DNA of 64,000 nucleotides from Deltaproteobacteria bacterium. Its GTDB lineage: Bacteria > Desulfobacterota > Binatia > Binatales > Binataceae. Location of the stretch: positions 1-64,000 of the forward strand of contig JAJXYF010000039.1 in assembly GCA_021780755.1 (NCBI GenBank). The letters run 5' to 3'. Below are positions 1 to 9,936 of the stretch, in pieces (the stretch's first letter is position 1; every line of letters starts with the position of its first letter). A model generated the notes under the pieces. The model was not told the origin of the DNA. It worked only from the letters and a program-made list of their open reading frames with translations, and searched no databases. A program made the position numbers and the translations under genes.

Positions 1-35
1 ACCGCCGGGTCGAGCTGGTGCCGGTCGACCAATAG
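1..35 (+). CDS. 3' end of an upstream gene (partial)
   Basis: One frame is open from the window edge and ends in a TAG at 33-35, giving a C-terminus reading RRVELVPVDQ. A perfect GC-rich hairpin starts 13 bases after the stop, as expected after a gene end. The fragment is too short to assign a family. The call rests on the open frame and the hairpin, so it is weak. Confidence 0.3.
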   Translation, partial: RRVELVPVDQ

Positions 36-48
36 CAACCATCGGGCA

Positions 49-74
49 GCCGCGGCGTCATCGGACGCCGCGGC
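49..74 (+). terminator. GC-rich hairpin, possible terminator
   Basis: A perfect inverted repeat has arms GCCGCGGCGTC and GACGCCGCGGC (11 bp) and a four-base ATCG loop. It lies just after a possible stop codon at 33-35. There is no T-tract, so intrinsic termination is not certain. Confidence 0.45.
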
Positions 75-166
75 CGCCGATGCGACTCAACCCACGGCCG
101 CGGTTCCCTTGCAGGGACTGCGGCCGTTATCGCAAAATGGCGGCATCGAAGAGACGGGACCCCCTT

Positions 167-946
167 ATGTTGCGGACCACAATGATTCGACGCGCGCTGG
201 CTTCGCTAACCGCGGCTTCAGCCGCATGGTTTCTGTTCTCGGCGCAAGGCTGCGCACAATTCCCCTTCGGACATCATGCGGACGCCGACACGGTGAGTGT
301 TACTGCCGCCGGCCCGGCTCCAGTCGCGGGTACGTCGGTCACCGAATCCAACGCCGCTCCAGGCACTCTCACGCAGACTACCGGCATGCTTGCGCAGACC
401 ACCACGATGCCCGGCACCGCTTCCGAGGTCAGCGCCGAAGCGCGCAAGGTAGTGTCGCCCGTGGTGCTGACCGCGCCGGCCGCTCCCGTTCAGGGCGGCG
501 CCGTAATGCCGGTGATGATCAGCGCTCCCGTGACCACGATTCCGGTCGGAGCTTCCAGTGTGGTCAGCTCCGAAATGAACAAGTTCATCTTCCACTCTCC
601 GGCCGAACGTGCGCAGTACGAAAAGGCCGCCGCGCGCTTCCCGGGTTTCTGCCACGACTGGCAGCGGATGTTGCATGATCGCGAGACCAATAATCTCCAG
701 CACCTGACCTGGCAGAGCCGCGATGGCGCCCAGACTTCCACCTACACCGGCTATGGACGGGTCGAAACCTGCGAGACCAAGGAATCGGTCGAGGGTGTAC
801 CAATCGGCAAGATTTCCTATGAAGAGATGATCTACTACCTCTGGGGCAAGAGCGCCGACGAGGCCCGCCGCGCACAGCCCAAACTGATCCATCAGACCCA
901 CACGCTTGAGATCTTCTCGTGGGAAAAAGACAAGTGGTTCTACTGA
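167..946 (+). CDS. Hypothetical exported protein, probable lipoprotein
   Basis: This protein of about 259 residues is not recognised. From the ATG at 167 it starts with basic residues, then a hydrophobic stretch ending in FSAQGC, which resembles a lipobox with a non-ideal -3 residue. An ATG at 182 is an equally good start; the frame is open further upstream to 80. The first half of the mature part is rich in Ala, Thr, Val and Pro (a probable flexible linker). The C-terminal 120 residues look globular, with several Trp and Tyr residues. It converges on the acyl-CoA dehydrogenase gene, and a hairpin lies between the two ends. Export is inferred from the N-terminus; function is unknown. Confidence 0.6.
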   Translation: MLRTTMIRRALASLTAASAAWFLFSAQGCAQFPFGHHADADTVSVTAAGPAPVAGTSVTESNAAPGTLTQTTGMLAQTTTMPGTASEVSAEARKVVSPVVLTAPAAPVQGGAVMPVMISAPVTTIPVGASSVVSSEMNKFIFHSPAERAQYEKAAARFPGFCHDWQRMLHDRETNNLQHLTWQSRDGAQTSTYTGYGRVETCETKESVEGVPIGKISYEEMIYYLWGKSADEARRAQPKLIHQTHTLEIFSWEKDKWFY

Positions 947-986
947 CCGATTAGCGCACATCGGACATCATCAAGCAGCAAGGAAA

Positions 987-2213
<1,227 letters not shown>

Positions 2214-2308
2214 CGCTCGCCTCGTCGATAACGGTTCCCCGTGCTTCCTCGGCCGCCACGCGCGGGCAAAAGAAGTTGATAAGGAACTCAAAACTCATGG
2301 TTTCTTTC

Positions 2309-2440
2309 TGAAACCTCATAGAGGTTTCAGACTTCCCTTTTAATAGGATGATGGCTGCGCCCTCAGAAAACCTCATGATGAAGAACGCTCGCGTTGACGA
2401 AAGGGCACTGCCCTCACCCGCCAAAAAGCCAACGGAGTTG
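2309..2440. repeat. Dispersed palindromic repeat, copy 1
   Basis: It begins with GAAACCTCATAGAGGTTTC, itself a palindrome, followed by GACTTCCCTTT. The same sequence in the same order, with a few changes, occurs at 48322-48444, including the later motifs GGCT.CGCC, AACCTC and ACGCTCGCGT. Both copies lie in gaps beside lipid-metabolism genes. This pattern suggests a REP/BIME-like or small non-autonomous element. Confidence 0.65.
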
Positions 2441-2452
2441 ACATTTTGGCGA

Positions 2453-2474
2453 CCTCTCCCTGGACAAGGAGAGG
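2453..2474. repeat. Short inverted repeat in intergenic gap
   Basis: Arms CCTCTCC and GGAGAGG enclose an eight-base loop. There is no T-tract, and it sits inside a longer repeat-like segment, so it is more likely part of a repeat than a dedicated terminator. Confidence 0.45.
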
Positions 2475-2565
2475 TATTGGGAGTGAATGCGTCATCGGGG
2501 TTAACGCGCGGAGGACCGCGCGAGATCCTTCACTTCGTTCAGGATGACGATGCTCAATCATGACC

Positions 2566-3675
2566 TTACACGGTGGCGATGCCTTCGAGCATCGCGAAGC
2601 CGCGGGCGTTGCGCAGAAACATCTCGACCGGATGTTCGCGGATATAGCCGTGGCCGCCGAGAATCTGCACGGCGTTGTCGGTGACCATCAGGGAGGATTG
2701 CGCCGCGTAGTTGCGCGCCTGATAGCTTTCGGTGAGCGCGTCATGGCCCCGGTCGAGCGCGGCGGCGGCCTCCCATACCAGCAGGCGGGTAGCGTCGATT
2801 TCGATCGCCATCTCGGCCAGCATGAAGGCGATCGCCTGTTTGGTCGCGATCGGCACGCCGAAGGCGCGACGTTCCTTCGCATAATCCTTGGCGTATTCGA
2901 AGGCCGCATGGGCGACCCCTACCGCCATCGCGGCCGTGGCGACACGGCTTTGCCCGACGATGCGCGTGAAGTTGATTCCGTTTGCGCCGCCGAGGCGCGC
3001 TTCACCGCCCACGCGGCAATTCTCAAGCTTTACTTCATAGGTCGCGAGCGCCTTGAGCCCCATGTTTTTTTCACGTTCGGAGAACGTCAACCCGGACGTG
3101 CCGCGCGGGACGATATAGGCGTCCACACCGGCGAAGCCGGCGTCGCGATCCCGTGCGGCAAATATCAGGATCGCGTCGGTTTCGGCGGCGAGCGGCACGC
3201 AGCATTTCGCGCCGTTCAGGATGAAGCCCGCGCCGTCGGGCCGCGCGATGGTGTCGAGCGCCGAGGTGTCAAAATCGAAGCGCGGCTCCATCAGGGCGGC
3301 CGCTCCGGCGGTGTAATTATCGCCCACGTAGCCTTTGAGGATCAGCGTGCGCTGCGCGTCGGTGCCGAACTCCAGCACCGGAAACGCGAGGAGACGGGGC
3401 GCCAGCGCATGAATCGCGAAGGCGAGATCGCCAAACGCGAGTTCCTCGGCGACGATCGCCCCGGTCACCGCCGAGCGCGCGTCACCGTAACCGCCGAAAT
3501 TCTCGGGAATCGCACCGCGCACGAGGCCGAGTTCCCAAGCCTTCGCGATCAGGCCGGGCGCGATTACGCCCGACTCGTCGGCGGGCCGCGCGGCCGGGCG
3601 GATTTCGTCGGCGGCGAAGGCCACGATGGTATCGCGAATCATTCGCTGTTCTTCGGACAGGTCGAAACTGATCAT
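2566..3675 (-). CDS. Acyl-CoA dehydrogenase (second)
   Basis: A 369-residue member of the acyl-CoA dehydrogenase family: N-terminal helical domain beginning MISFDLSEEQRMIRDT, a middle domain with ALMEPRFDFD and GFILNGAKCCVP, and a C-terminal domain with YAKERRAFG, QILGGHGYIRE and a terminal MLEGIATV that supplies the usual catalytic-base glutamate. The C-terminus ends only four residues after that LEG motif, shorter than many relatives. AAGTGAG precedes the ATG. It probably works on the same kind of substrate as the neighbouring paralogue, with an electron-transfer flavoprotein encoded elsewhere, but the substrate is unknown. Confidence 0.9.
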   Translation of the reverse strand: MISFDLSEEQRMIRDTIVAFAADEIRPAARPADESGVIAPGLIAKAWELGLVRGAIPENFGGYGDARSAVTGAIVAEELAFGDLAFAIHALAPRLLAFPVLEFGTDAQRTLILKGYVGDNYTAGAAALMEPRFDFDTSALDTIARPDGAGFILNGAKCCVPLAAETDAILIFAARDRDAGFAGVDAYIVPRGTSGLTFSEREKNMGLKALATYEVKLENCRVGGEARLGGANGINFTRIVGQSRVATAAMAVGVAHAAFEYAKDYAKERRAFGVPIATKQAIAFMLAEMAIEIDATRLLVWEAAAALDRGHDALTESYQARNYAAQSSLMVTDNAVQILGGHGYIREHPVEMFLRNARGFAMLEGIATV

Positions 3676-3765
3676 CGATTCTCACTTCTTGAGCTTGCGA
3701 TCTCGCTTCCAGAGCTTGAGTAAATTCTCATGCGATACATTAAAGGTACAGGTTTCACCTGAGCA

Positions 3766-3927
3766 TCAGTTCTTGACGGTTCGCTTGGTTATTTCACGTT
3801 CACGCGCTCGATGGTATTTACTCTCGTCGGGGGCGACGCGGGTCGGCGGGGCCATCGGTTTGCGCAGTTTTTTGATCAAATCGCCGGCCTTCGATTTGAG
3901 TGGTTGCTTTATCTTACGGGGTGACAT
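3766..3927 (-). CDS. Small basic hypothetical protein (53 aa)
   Basis: The complement of this gap encodes an uninterrupted 53-residue protein starting MSPRKIKQPLKSKAG. It is very basic, with many Lys and Arg, a central PMAPPTRVAPDE segment and a KYHRARERE region, and contains no cysteine. Such composition suggests RNA or ribosome contact, but I do not recognise a family. No strong ribosome site precedes the ATG. It sits between the acyl-CoA dehydrogenase start and the laccase-domain gene. A chance frame is the alternative. Confidence 0.4.
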   Translation of the reverse strand: MSPRKIKQPLKSKAGDLIKKLRKPMAPPTRVAPDESKYHRAREREITKRTVKN

Positions 3928-4216
3928 GGCGTGGAATTTTGGCGAGTTGGGCAGCCTCGACCGATTAAAATCATAGCGCTTGGCAGGTGATGTTACGTTC
4001 GTTTCGAGTCCTGCGAGTTCTTTGGAGTTTGGTGTGCGTTGGGTGGGCCATGGCCAGTTACCTGGAGTTCATTTTGCAACTTTTTTATTTCGCGCGGTAT
4101 CCGGTGGCGTTGGGGTGGACGGCGGCCAAGAGGGGGCTGATTTTCGCGCCGGCTCTCTCAGTTGGGGAAAGTCGGCACAAGCACATTGTAGCATTTCGGG
4201 CGCGACGAAAAATCGT
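3928..4216. other. Intergenic region, no clear gene
   Basis: No convincing gene is seen in these 289 bases. A plus-strand frame through here (3987-4289) encodes a hydrophobic then basic peptide with no family resemblance and overlaps the end of the laccase-domain gene, so it is not called. The segment looks less GC-rich than the surrounding genes. Confidence 0.4.
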
Positions 4217-5026
4217 TTACCTCGCGAAGCCGATGAAGCTCATCTGGAGGCCGCTGGTCGCTCCGCCGTTCCCGCGGCGCGAGAAGTAGGCGTCGTTGGC
4301 GCATCGCGTGCAGGGTCCGAGGCTCGCGATCGAGGCGAACTCAAGCCCCTCGCGCGCTAGCTGGTCGCGTATAATCGCGCGCAAATCGAGGTACGCCTTG
4401 CCGGGCTTGCCCGCACGGGTATGGGTTGAGGCGCCAGGCACGCGCGTCGCAAAGTCCGCGGCGAGCGCGGCGTCAACCTCGAAGCAGCAGCTACCGATCG
4501 ACGGTCCGAGCGCGGCGCGAATCGCAGCGGTGCGCGCCCCCAACCCGGTCATCGCGCGAACGCCCTCGCCCGCGATACCGGCGAGCGCGCCGCGCCATCC
4601 GGCATGCAGCGCGCCGGCGACGCGCCGCTCCGCGTCAACCATCAGGATCGGCACGCAGTCGGCGGTGAAGATGCCGAGCGCGATGCCGGCCGAGGCCGTG
4701 ACCATCCCGTCGCCTTCGCGCCGTTTACTGTCGTGGGCGAGATCGATCGGATGCACAGTCTTGCCATGCACCTGCGCGAGACGGGCGACGCGCAGATGCG
4801 GGTAGCGCGCGTTCCATCGGCGCCAGTTCTCGGCCACCGCGTCCGCCTCGTCGCCGACCCATTCGGCGAGATTGAAGGTGGCGAAGGCGCCGGTACTGAC
4901 GCCACCGATGCGCCCGCAAAAGCCGTGAACCAGGCCGGGAATTTCCCAGGCGGTCAATACCGGCGAGGCTTCGGGCGGCGCGGCGAGTTGGTTCGAGGGG
5001 GGCATCGATGGTGGCCTGTTGGCCAA
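4217..5026 (-). CDS. pgeF: Laccase-domain protein, YfiH/PgeF family
   Basis: A 269-residue member of the YfiH/LACC1 family. Bacterial members were long called polyphenol oxidases; YfiH/PgeF has a peptidoglycan-editing role in E. coli, and other members act as purine nucleoside phosphorylases. The characteristic metal-site motifs are present in order: QVHGKTVH, TADCVPILM, ALHAGWRGAL and LGPSIGSCCFEV. The protein starts MANRPPSMPPSNQ and ends FIGFAR. It is divergent from the small gene at 5075, with about 48 bases between them. Family membership is clear; the actual substrate is not. Confidence 0.88.
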   Translation of the reverse strand: MANRPPSMPPSNQLAAPPEASPVLTAWEIPGLVHGFCGRIGGVSTGAFATFNLAEWVGDEADAVAENWRRWNARYPHLRVARLAQVHGKTVHPIDLAHDSKRREGDGMVTASAGIALGIFTADCVPILMVDAERRVAGALHAGWRGALAGIAGEGVRAMTGLGARTAAIRAALGPSIGSCCFEVDAALAADFATRVPGASTHTRAGKPGKAYLDLRAIIRDQLAREGLEFASIASLGPCTRCANDAYFSRRGNGGATSGLQMSFIGFAR

Positions 5027-5074
5027 GGATAAACTATACTTTCATTCTTTGGAATTTCGCCTTTGGACATACCT

Positions 5075-5296
5075 ATGAACGGCTATCAATATCTGGTCCA
5101 GCGTAACCGCCTGATGTGCCGCCTCGAGGACGACCTGCGGCAGATTCAGAACCTGCCCGCAGCCGAGCGCCAGGCCGCGACCGGCCGCCTGCAGGCGCAG
5201 TTCGATCTGAAGCTCAGGGAACTCTATGGGCAGGTCGCCGACGAATATCCGGGTGAGCGCAAGGTCAAGGCGCGCCCGCTGACGGACCCGCGCTAA
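5075..5296 (+). CDS. Small hypothetical protein (about 73 aa)
   Basis: A short, charged, mostly helical protein starting MNGYQYLVQRNRLM, with a TTG start four codons upstream (5063) as an alternative. Its heptad-like Leu, Arg and Gln pattern (LEDDLRQIQNLPAAERQAA) suggests a helical hairpin or short coiled coil. It ends 15 bases before the likely uvrA start and probably shares its transcript. No family is recognised. The reading frame is clean and codon use matches neighbours, so it is likely real. Confidence 0.6.
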   Translation: MNGYQYLVQRNRLMCRLEDDLRQIQNLPAAERQAATGRLQAQFDLKLRELYGQVADEYPGERKVKARPLTDPR

Positions 5297-5311
5297 GGAT
5301 TGAGGGGCAGC

Positions 5312-8221
5312 TTGCAGCGCTCAATCAGTATTCGCGGGGCGCGGACTCACAATCTCGGCAATCTATCGCTTGATTTTCCGCACGGCCAGCTAGCCGTGGT
5401 CACCGGGGTTTCAGGTTCGGGCAAATCGAGCCTGGTCTTCGATACGCTCTATGCGGAGGGGCAGCGGCGCTACGTGCAAAGCCTCTCGACCTACGCGCGG
5501 CTGTTTCTGGAGCGGATGGAGCGGCCGGACGTCGATTCGATAACCGAGATTCCGCCGGCGCTCGCGCTGCGCCAGAAAAACACGATCAAGAACGCGCGCT
5601 CGACGGTCGGCACCGTCACCGAGATCAACGACTACCTGCGGCTGCTCTTTGCCGCGGTGGGAGTGACGATTTGTCCGCGATGTAAGCTCGAAGTCACGCG
5701 CGATACGGTTGAGAGCGCCGCCGCGGCGGTGATCGCCAAGCCCGGGCGCCGGATCTTCCTGGCTCCTTTCGATACCGGATCGCGATCGCTCAAGGAGGCG
5801 ACCGCCTATCTGATCGAGAACGGATACCATCGGCTGCATTACAACGGCGAGATTGCCGAGACCGCGGACTTTGCCGATCGTTTCACGGGCAATGGTTCGA
5901 GCGCTCCCGACGGGCCGCTGATGGTGGTAATCGATCGCGTCGCGGTGACGCCCGAGGGCTCCGCGGAACGGGTGCGCGAGGCGCTCGACAAGTCGTTCTA
6001 CCTCGGTGGCGGGCGCGCGCGCGTGCTGATGCTGCCGCACGAGAACGGCACGATGGATCATGCGGTCCCGCTCGAATTCGATCGCCGGTTCAATTGCTCG
6101 CGCTGTGGCACCGCATATCCCGAGCCGACGCCCGCGCTGTTTTCCGCCAACAGTCCGATCGGCGCGTGCCCCGAATGCGAAGGGTTTGGCCGCAGCGTGG
6201 AACTCGACCTCGAAAAGGTGATGCCAAATCCGAACCTTTCGCTGCGCCAGGGTCTGGTCGCGCCGTGGCGAACGCCGGCCTACCGCGAGATGCAGCAGTG
6301 GATGCTCAAGTGCGCGCGGCGCTCGAAGATCCGGACGATGGTTTCGTTTCGCGAGATGAGCGACGAGGAGCGCGGGTGGCTGCTCGACGGCGAACCGCGG
6401 CTGGAGGGTCAAAAATGGGACGAGCGCTGGCCGGGGGTGCGCGGATTTTTCGGCTGGCTCGAACGCAAGCGCTACAAAACCCACGTGCGGATCCTGCTGG
6501 CGAAGTATCGCCGCTTCGTGCCCTGCCCGGTCTGCCACGGTGCCAAGCTCAAGGCCGACGCGCTCAACGTGGTGGTCGATAGCCAGTCGATCGCGCAGGT
6601 CGTACACCTGTCGGTACGCGACCTGCCGGGCTGGATCGAGCGCCTGCGAAAAGAGAAGGAGATCGCCGCGCGGGCCGGGGTGCTGCTGCGCGAACTAAAT
6701 AACCGCGTTGGGTATCTGAACGAAGTCGGCCTGGGCTATCTCACGCTCGAGCGCCAGGGACGGACGTTGTCGGGCGGCGAGGCCCAGCGCATCCATCTGG
6801 CGAGCGCGCTCGGCAGCCTGCTCTCCGGCACGCTCTACGCGCTCGACGAGCCGACCGTCGGGCTGCATGCGGGCGACTCGCGCCGGCTGCTTGGCGTCCT
6901 GCGCCATCTGCGCGACCTCGGCAACACGGTGGTGGTGGTGGAGCACGATCCAATCATGATCGCGGGGGCCGATTACGTGGTCGAACTGGGTCCGGGGGGC
7001 GGGCGTCAAGGCGGTCAACTGATTCGCGCGGGCGAGCCGCTCAAGGGCGGGAACAACGGCAACGGCGAGACGCCAGGACGGGTCCTCCTGATGCGTGCGC
7101 TGGCCCATCAGCGGCGCTTCACGAAGCGCGACCCGGCGGTGCGGATCATGGGCGCGACCGAGAACAATCTGCACAACCTGAGCGTAGCGATTCCGCTCGG
7201 CCGGATGGTCTGTCTCACCGGCGTCTCGGGGTCGGGCAAATCGACCCTGATCGAGACCGTACTCTACAACAACTACTTGCGGCGCGCGGGTGAAACGGTC
7301 AGCGAAGTGGGCGCGTGCGAGCGGATCGAGGGCCTCGAGCAGATTGGCGAGATGGTCCACATGGGCCAGGAGATGCCGGCGCGATCGCTGCGATCGAACC
7401 CGGCGACCTACCTGAAAGTTTACGACGAGATCCGCAAGATCTTCGCGTCGATAACGGAGGCGCGCCGCCTGGGCGTCAAGGCCCGCGACTTCTCGTTCAA
7501 CGTCGAGGGGGGACGCTGCGAGCGCTGTCACGGCACCGGCACCGTGACGATCGAAATGCATTTCATGGCCGACCTCGAAGTGAAATGCGACGCGTGCGAC
7601 GGCCGCCGCTTTCAGAGCCACATCCTCGGGCTGCGCTTCCACGGCAAGAACGTCAACGAGGTGCTCGAGCTGACGATCGACGAGGCGCGCGAGTTTTTCG
7701 ATCGCAGCCGCTATCCGGCGATCGCCAAGCGGCTCGAACCGTTGGCGGCGGTCGGTCTCGGCTACTTGCAGTTGGGGCAGACCACCTCGACGCTGTCGGG
7801 CGGCGAAGCCCAGCGGCTCAAACTCGCGCGCTTCCTGCTCGCCGATCTGGAACCTCCGCACACCGCAAGCGACGGCAAGCCGCTGCCGCGGATGTTCCTG
7901 CTCGACGAGCCGACCACCGGCCTCGCGTCGTCGGACATCAAGCGGTTGCTGCGGGTGCTCGCGCGGCTGGTCGCCGAGGGCAACACGCTGGTCGTGATCG
8001 AGCATAACCTCGAGTTCATCGCGCACGCGGATTATGTGATCGACCTCGGGCCCGGCGGCGGCGACGAAGGCGGGCGGCTGGTGGTCGCGGGCGATCCCTT
8101 GGCGGTCGCGGCAAGCGACAAATCGCAAACCGGCGTCGAATTGCGCCGGCTGTTTGGATTGCCGGTCGCGGGCGGCCCGCGCGCAATCAAGTCCGCACTG
8201 CGCACCGCCACCGCAACTTGA
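5312..8221 (+). CDS. uvrA: UvrABC excinuclease subunit A
   Basis: UvrA is the damage-recognition ATPase of nucleotide excision repair and delivers UvrB to lesions. The protein of about 969 residues has two ABC-type halves. Walker A motifs GVSGSGKSS lie near residues 32-40 and again near 635-645. Signature LSGGEAQR motifs lie near 486 and 827, followed by LDEPTVGLH and LDEPTTGL. Zinc-binding cysteine pairs include CPRC, CSRC...CPEC, CPVC and, near 734-762, CERCHGTG...CDAC. The TTG at 5312 is preferred because GAGGGG sits just before it; an in-frame TTG at 5300 would add four residues. A linker rich in Gly and Asn (GGNNGNGE) joins the halves. Confidence 0.97.
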   Translation: MQRSISIRGARTHNLGNLSLDFPHGQLAVVTGVSGSGKSSLVFDTLYAEGQRRYVQSLSTYARLFLERMERPDVDSITEIPPALALRQKNTIKNARSTVGTVTEINDYLRLLFAAVGVTICPRCKLEVTRDTVESAAAAVIAKPGRRIFLAPFDTGSRSLKEATAYLIENGYHRLHYNGEIAETADFADRFTGNGSSAPDGPLMVVIDRVAVTPEGSAERVREALDKSFYLGGGRARVLMLPHENGTMDHAVPLEFDRRFNCSRCGTAYPEPTPALFSANSPIGACPECEGFGRSVELDLEKVMPNPNLSLRQGLVAPWRTPAYREMQQWMLKCARRSKIRTMVSFREMSDEERGWLLDGEPRLEGQKWDERWPGVRGFFGWLERKRYKTHVRILLAKYRRFVPCPVCHGAKLKADALNVVVDSQSIAQVVHLSVRDLPGWIERLRKEKEIAARAGVLLRELNNRVGYLNEVGLGYLTLERQGRTLSGGEAQRIHLASALGSLLSGTLYALDEPTVGLHAGDSRRLLGVLRHLRDLGNTVVVVEHDPIMIAGADYVVELGPGGGRQGGQLIRAGEPLKGGNNGNGETPGRVLLMRALAHQRRFTKRDPAVRIMGATENNLHNLSVAIPLGRMVCLTGVSGSGKSTLIETVLYNNYLRRAGETVSEVGACERIEGLEQIGEMVHMGQEMPARSLRSNPATYLKVYDEIRKIFASITEARRLGVKARDFSFNVEGGRCERCHGTGTVTIEMHFMADLEVKCDACDGRRFQSHILGLRFHGKNVNEVLELTIDEAREFFDRSRYPAIAKRLEPLAAVGLGYLQLGQTTSTLSGGEAQRLKLARFLLADLEPPHTASDGKPLPRMFLLDEPTTGLASSDIKRLLRVLARLVAEGNTLVVIEHNLEFIAHADYVIDLGPGGGDEGGRLVVAGDPLAVAASDKSQTGVELRRLFGLPVAGGPRAIKSALRTATAT

Positions 8222-8386
8222 ATACGCCGCGCTATGTCGGGGATGCTTGAAACGGCGCGTCATCGCGCGGTCATTTGTGGACAAATCGAAAAGCGCGATG
8301 GCGTCGGGATGGACGGCGCGGTAGAATTTCTCATCGACCTCACGGCGCTGCCTAGCGCTCCGAAACAGGAGGTTTCCAAGCTCGCC

Positions 8387-8956
8387 ATGCGGACCCCGGA
8401 ATCTTCATCGGAGAAACTCAAGGGCTTCTTCCTCACCGTCGTGCGCAAGAGCTTCAATCAACTCGGGCTGGGTGACCAGCAAATCGCGGATTACGTCGCC
8501 TCGGTGCTGGCCGAATTCAGCCATTCCAATCGTTGGCTGGCGATTCGCGGCGCGGAGGGCCGCAAGTTGACCAGCGTGGTGGAAGAGCTGGTCGCGCAAC
8601 TTGGACCCGGCGAGCAGGCGCGCGTCAACGGTGAGCGCGCGTTGCGCAAGCACGTCGGCGACTACACGCTCTTCATGTCGGGGCTGTTCCGTCGTTTTGT
8701 CGAACGCGGCGGCTATCTCAACTACTATCTCGAAGAGGGCGCGCGGTCCTATCGCGCGGTTTCGGTGCTCGATGTTTCGCTTTACAACCCGGGCTTCCTG
8801 ATGTTCGAGGAGCTCAGTAAGGGCTTCGAGAATTATTCGGGCGCGCTGGACTTCATGCGCAAATGCTATTTCGCGCCGGCGCCGAACGAAGACCCGTTCG
8901 CCGGCTTTCTCAGGCAGATTCAAGGCTGGGTGCGCTACGGACTCTCCGACAACTGA
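8387..8956 (+). CDS. Hypothetical protein
   Basis: A protein of about 189 residues, not recognised, starting MRTPESSSEKLKGFF. It is soluble and mixed helical, with an aromatic-rich second half (GGYLNYYLEEGARSYRAV and DFMRKCYFAPAP). AGGAGG lies 14 bases before this ATG, a long spacing, and the frame is open back to an ATG at 8234, so an N-terminus about 51 residues longer is possible. It follows uvrA on the same strand and is followed 25 bases later by the pseudouridine synthase gene, so an operon is likely. No membrane segment or metal motif is visible. Confidence 0.6.
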   Translation: MRTPESSSEKLKGFFLTVVRKSFNQLGLGDQQIADYVASVLAEFSHSNRWLAIRGAEGRKLTSVVEELVAQLGPGEQARVNGERALRKHVGDYTLFMSGLFRRFVERGGYLNYYLEEGARSYRAVSVLDVSLYNPGFLMFEELSKGFENYSGALDFMRKCYFAPAPNEDPFAGFLRQIQGWVRYGLSDN

Positions 8957-8981
8957 CCGCCAACGCCAAGACCAGGAACGA

Positions 8982-9917
8982 TTGGACCGCTATCTCGTGC
9001 GGCTCGGTTTCGCACCGTCGCGCCGCGCGGCCACCGACCTGATTGCGCATGGCCGCGTGCGCGTGAACGGACGCCGCTATCGCAAGGGCGAGACGATCGT
9101 GCCGGGCGACCGTGTCGAAGTCGCCGATACGCCCGTGGCCGAAGGGCTCGCGGCGAATGCCGATCTCAAGGTCACCACCCTGTACGAGGACGCCGCTGTA
9201 ATCGTGGCCGACAAGCCGCCGCTGATGCCGTGTCATCCGCTCCGCTCCGACGAGCGTACTACCGTAATGAACGCGATCGTCGCGGCGTATCCCGAAACCG
9301 CGGAGACCTTTGATAAGCCACTCGAGGGCGGCCTGGTCCATCGGCTCGACAACGGGACTTCGGGCGCGCTGATGATCGCACGCAATCGCGAGGCCTTCGT
9401 GGTGCTGCGCGAGGCCCTGCGCGCGGGGCGCGTGACGCGGCACTATCGCGCGCTGGTGACGGGACGGCTCGACGGCATGATCGAAATCGCGACGCCAATC
9501 GCTCATCATCCGAAGAACCCGCGCAAGATGGTTGTCGTCGAGAATGAGGCTAGTTCAGACACCCCATCCGCGGGACCGGTAAGTGCCCGTCATCGATCGG
9601 CGCCGCGCCCGGCTTTCACACGAGTCGAAGCGCTATCTTATGAAAATGGATTCACGTTGGCAGAGGTGACGCCGCGCACCGGCAATCGCCATCAGATACG
9701 CGTTCATCTGGCGAGCATCGGACATCCGCTCGCGGGCGACGAACTTTACGGTGCGCCGCCGCTCGAAGGACTCGACGCGGGACGCTTCTGGCTGCATCTG
9801 GCGGAACTCGAATTCGATTCACCTGCGGGCGGACGCGTCAAGGCCGTCGCGCCGCTCGCGAGCGATCTTGAGGATTCACTGGCGCTTGCGCGCGTGAAAT
9901 TCGAGGGCCTCCGCTAG
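8982..9917 (+). CDS. RluA-family pseudouridine synthase
   Basis: This enzyme isomerises specific uridines in rRNA or tRNA. It has an N-terminal S4 RNA-binding domain (LVRLGFAPSRRAATDLI to GETIVPGDRVEV), then the RluA catalytic domain. The motif HRLDNGTSG near residues 120-129 contains the catalytic aspartate, and the later RTGNRHQIRVHLASIGHP is characteristic of the family. The start is a TTG at 8982 after an AGGA ribosome site, giving 311 residues, typical of RluC/RluD-type proteins. A low-complexity insert around SSDTPSAGPVSARH sits between catalytic motifs. Which uridine it modifies cannot be decided from sequence. Confidence 0.92.
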   Translation: MDRYLVRLGFAPSRRAATDLIAHGRVRVNGRRYRKGETIVPGDRVEVADTPVAEGLAANADLKVTTLYEDAAVIVADKPPLMPCHPLRSDERTTVMNAIVAAYPETAETFDKPLEGGLVHRLDNGTSGALMIARNREAFVVLREALRAGRVTRHYRALVTGRLDGMIEIATPIAHHPKNPRKMVVVENEASSDTPSAGPVSARHRSAPRPAFTRVEALSYENGFTLAEVTPRTGNRHQIRVHLASIGHPLAGDELYGAPPLEGLDAGRFWLHLAELEFDSPAGGRVKAVAPLASDLEDSLALARVKFEGLR

Positions 9918-9936
9918 CGCAGGCCGCCCGATCATC

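Larger units (their letters stand above)
2214..2565. other. Intergenic region with palindromic repeats
   Basis: This 352-base gap between two minus-strand acyl-CoA dehydrogenase genes contains no convincing gene. It holds a copy of a dispersed palindromic repeat (about 2309-2440), a CCTCTCC/GGAGAGG hairpin (2453-2474), and a stretch near 2522-2550 in which ATCCT and AGGAT pair around CACTTCGTT. Confidence 0.6.

Noticed and set aside
4064..4081. CTGGAGTTCATTTTGCAA here and CTGGAGTTCGTTTTGTAA at about 63092-63109
   Set aside because: The two 18-base segments match at 16 positions, but the flanks do not align and no longer repeat is visible; chance or a very decayed element cannot be separated.
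3987..4289. Plus-strand frame encoding a 100-residue hydrophobic/basic peptide
   Set aside because: It overlaps the end of the well-supported laccase-domain gene on the other strand, has no family resemblance and no clear ribosome site.
5411..8284. Long antisense frames opposite uvrA and other GC-rich genes
   Set aside because: They are typical shadow frames of high-GC coding sequence; the sense strand carries clear family motifs throughout.
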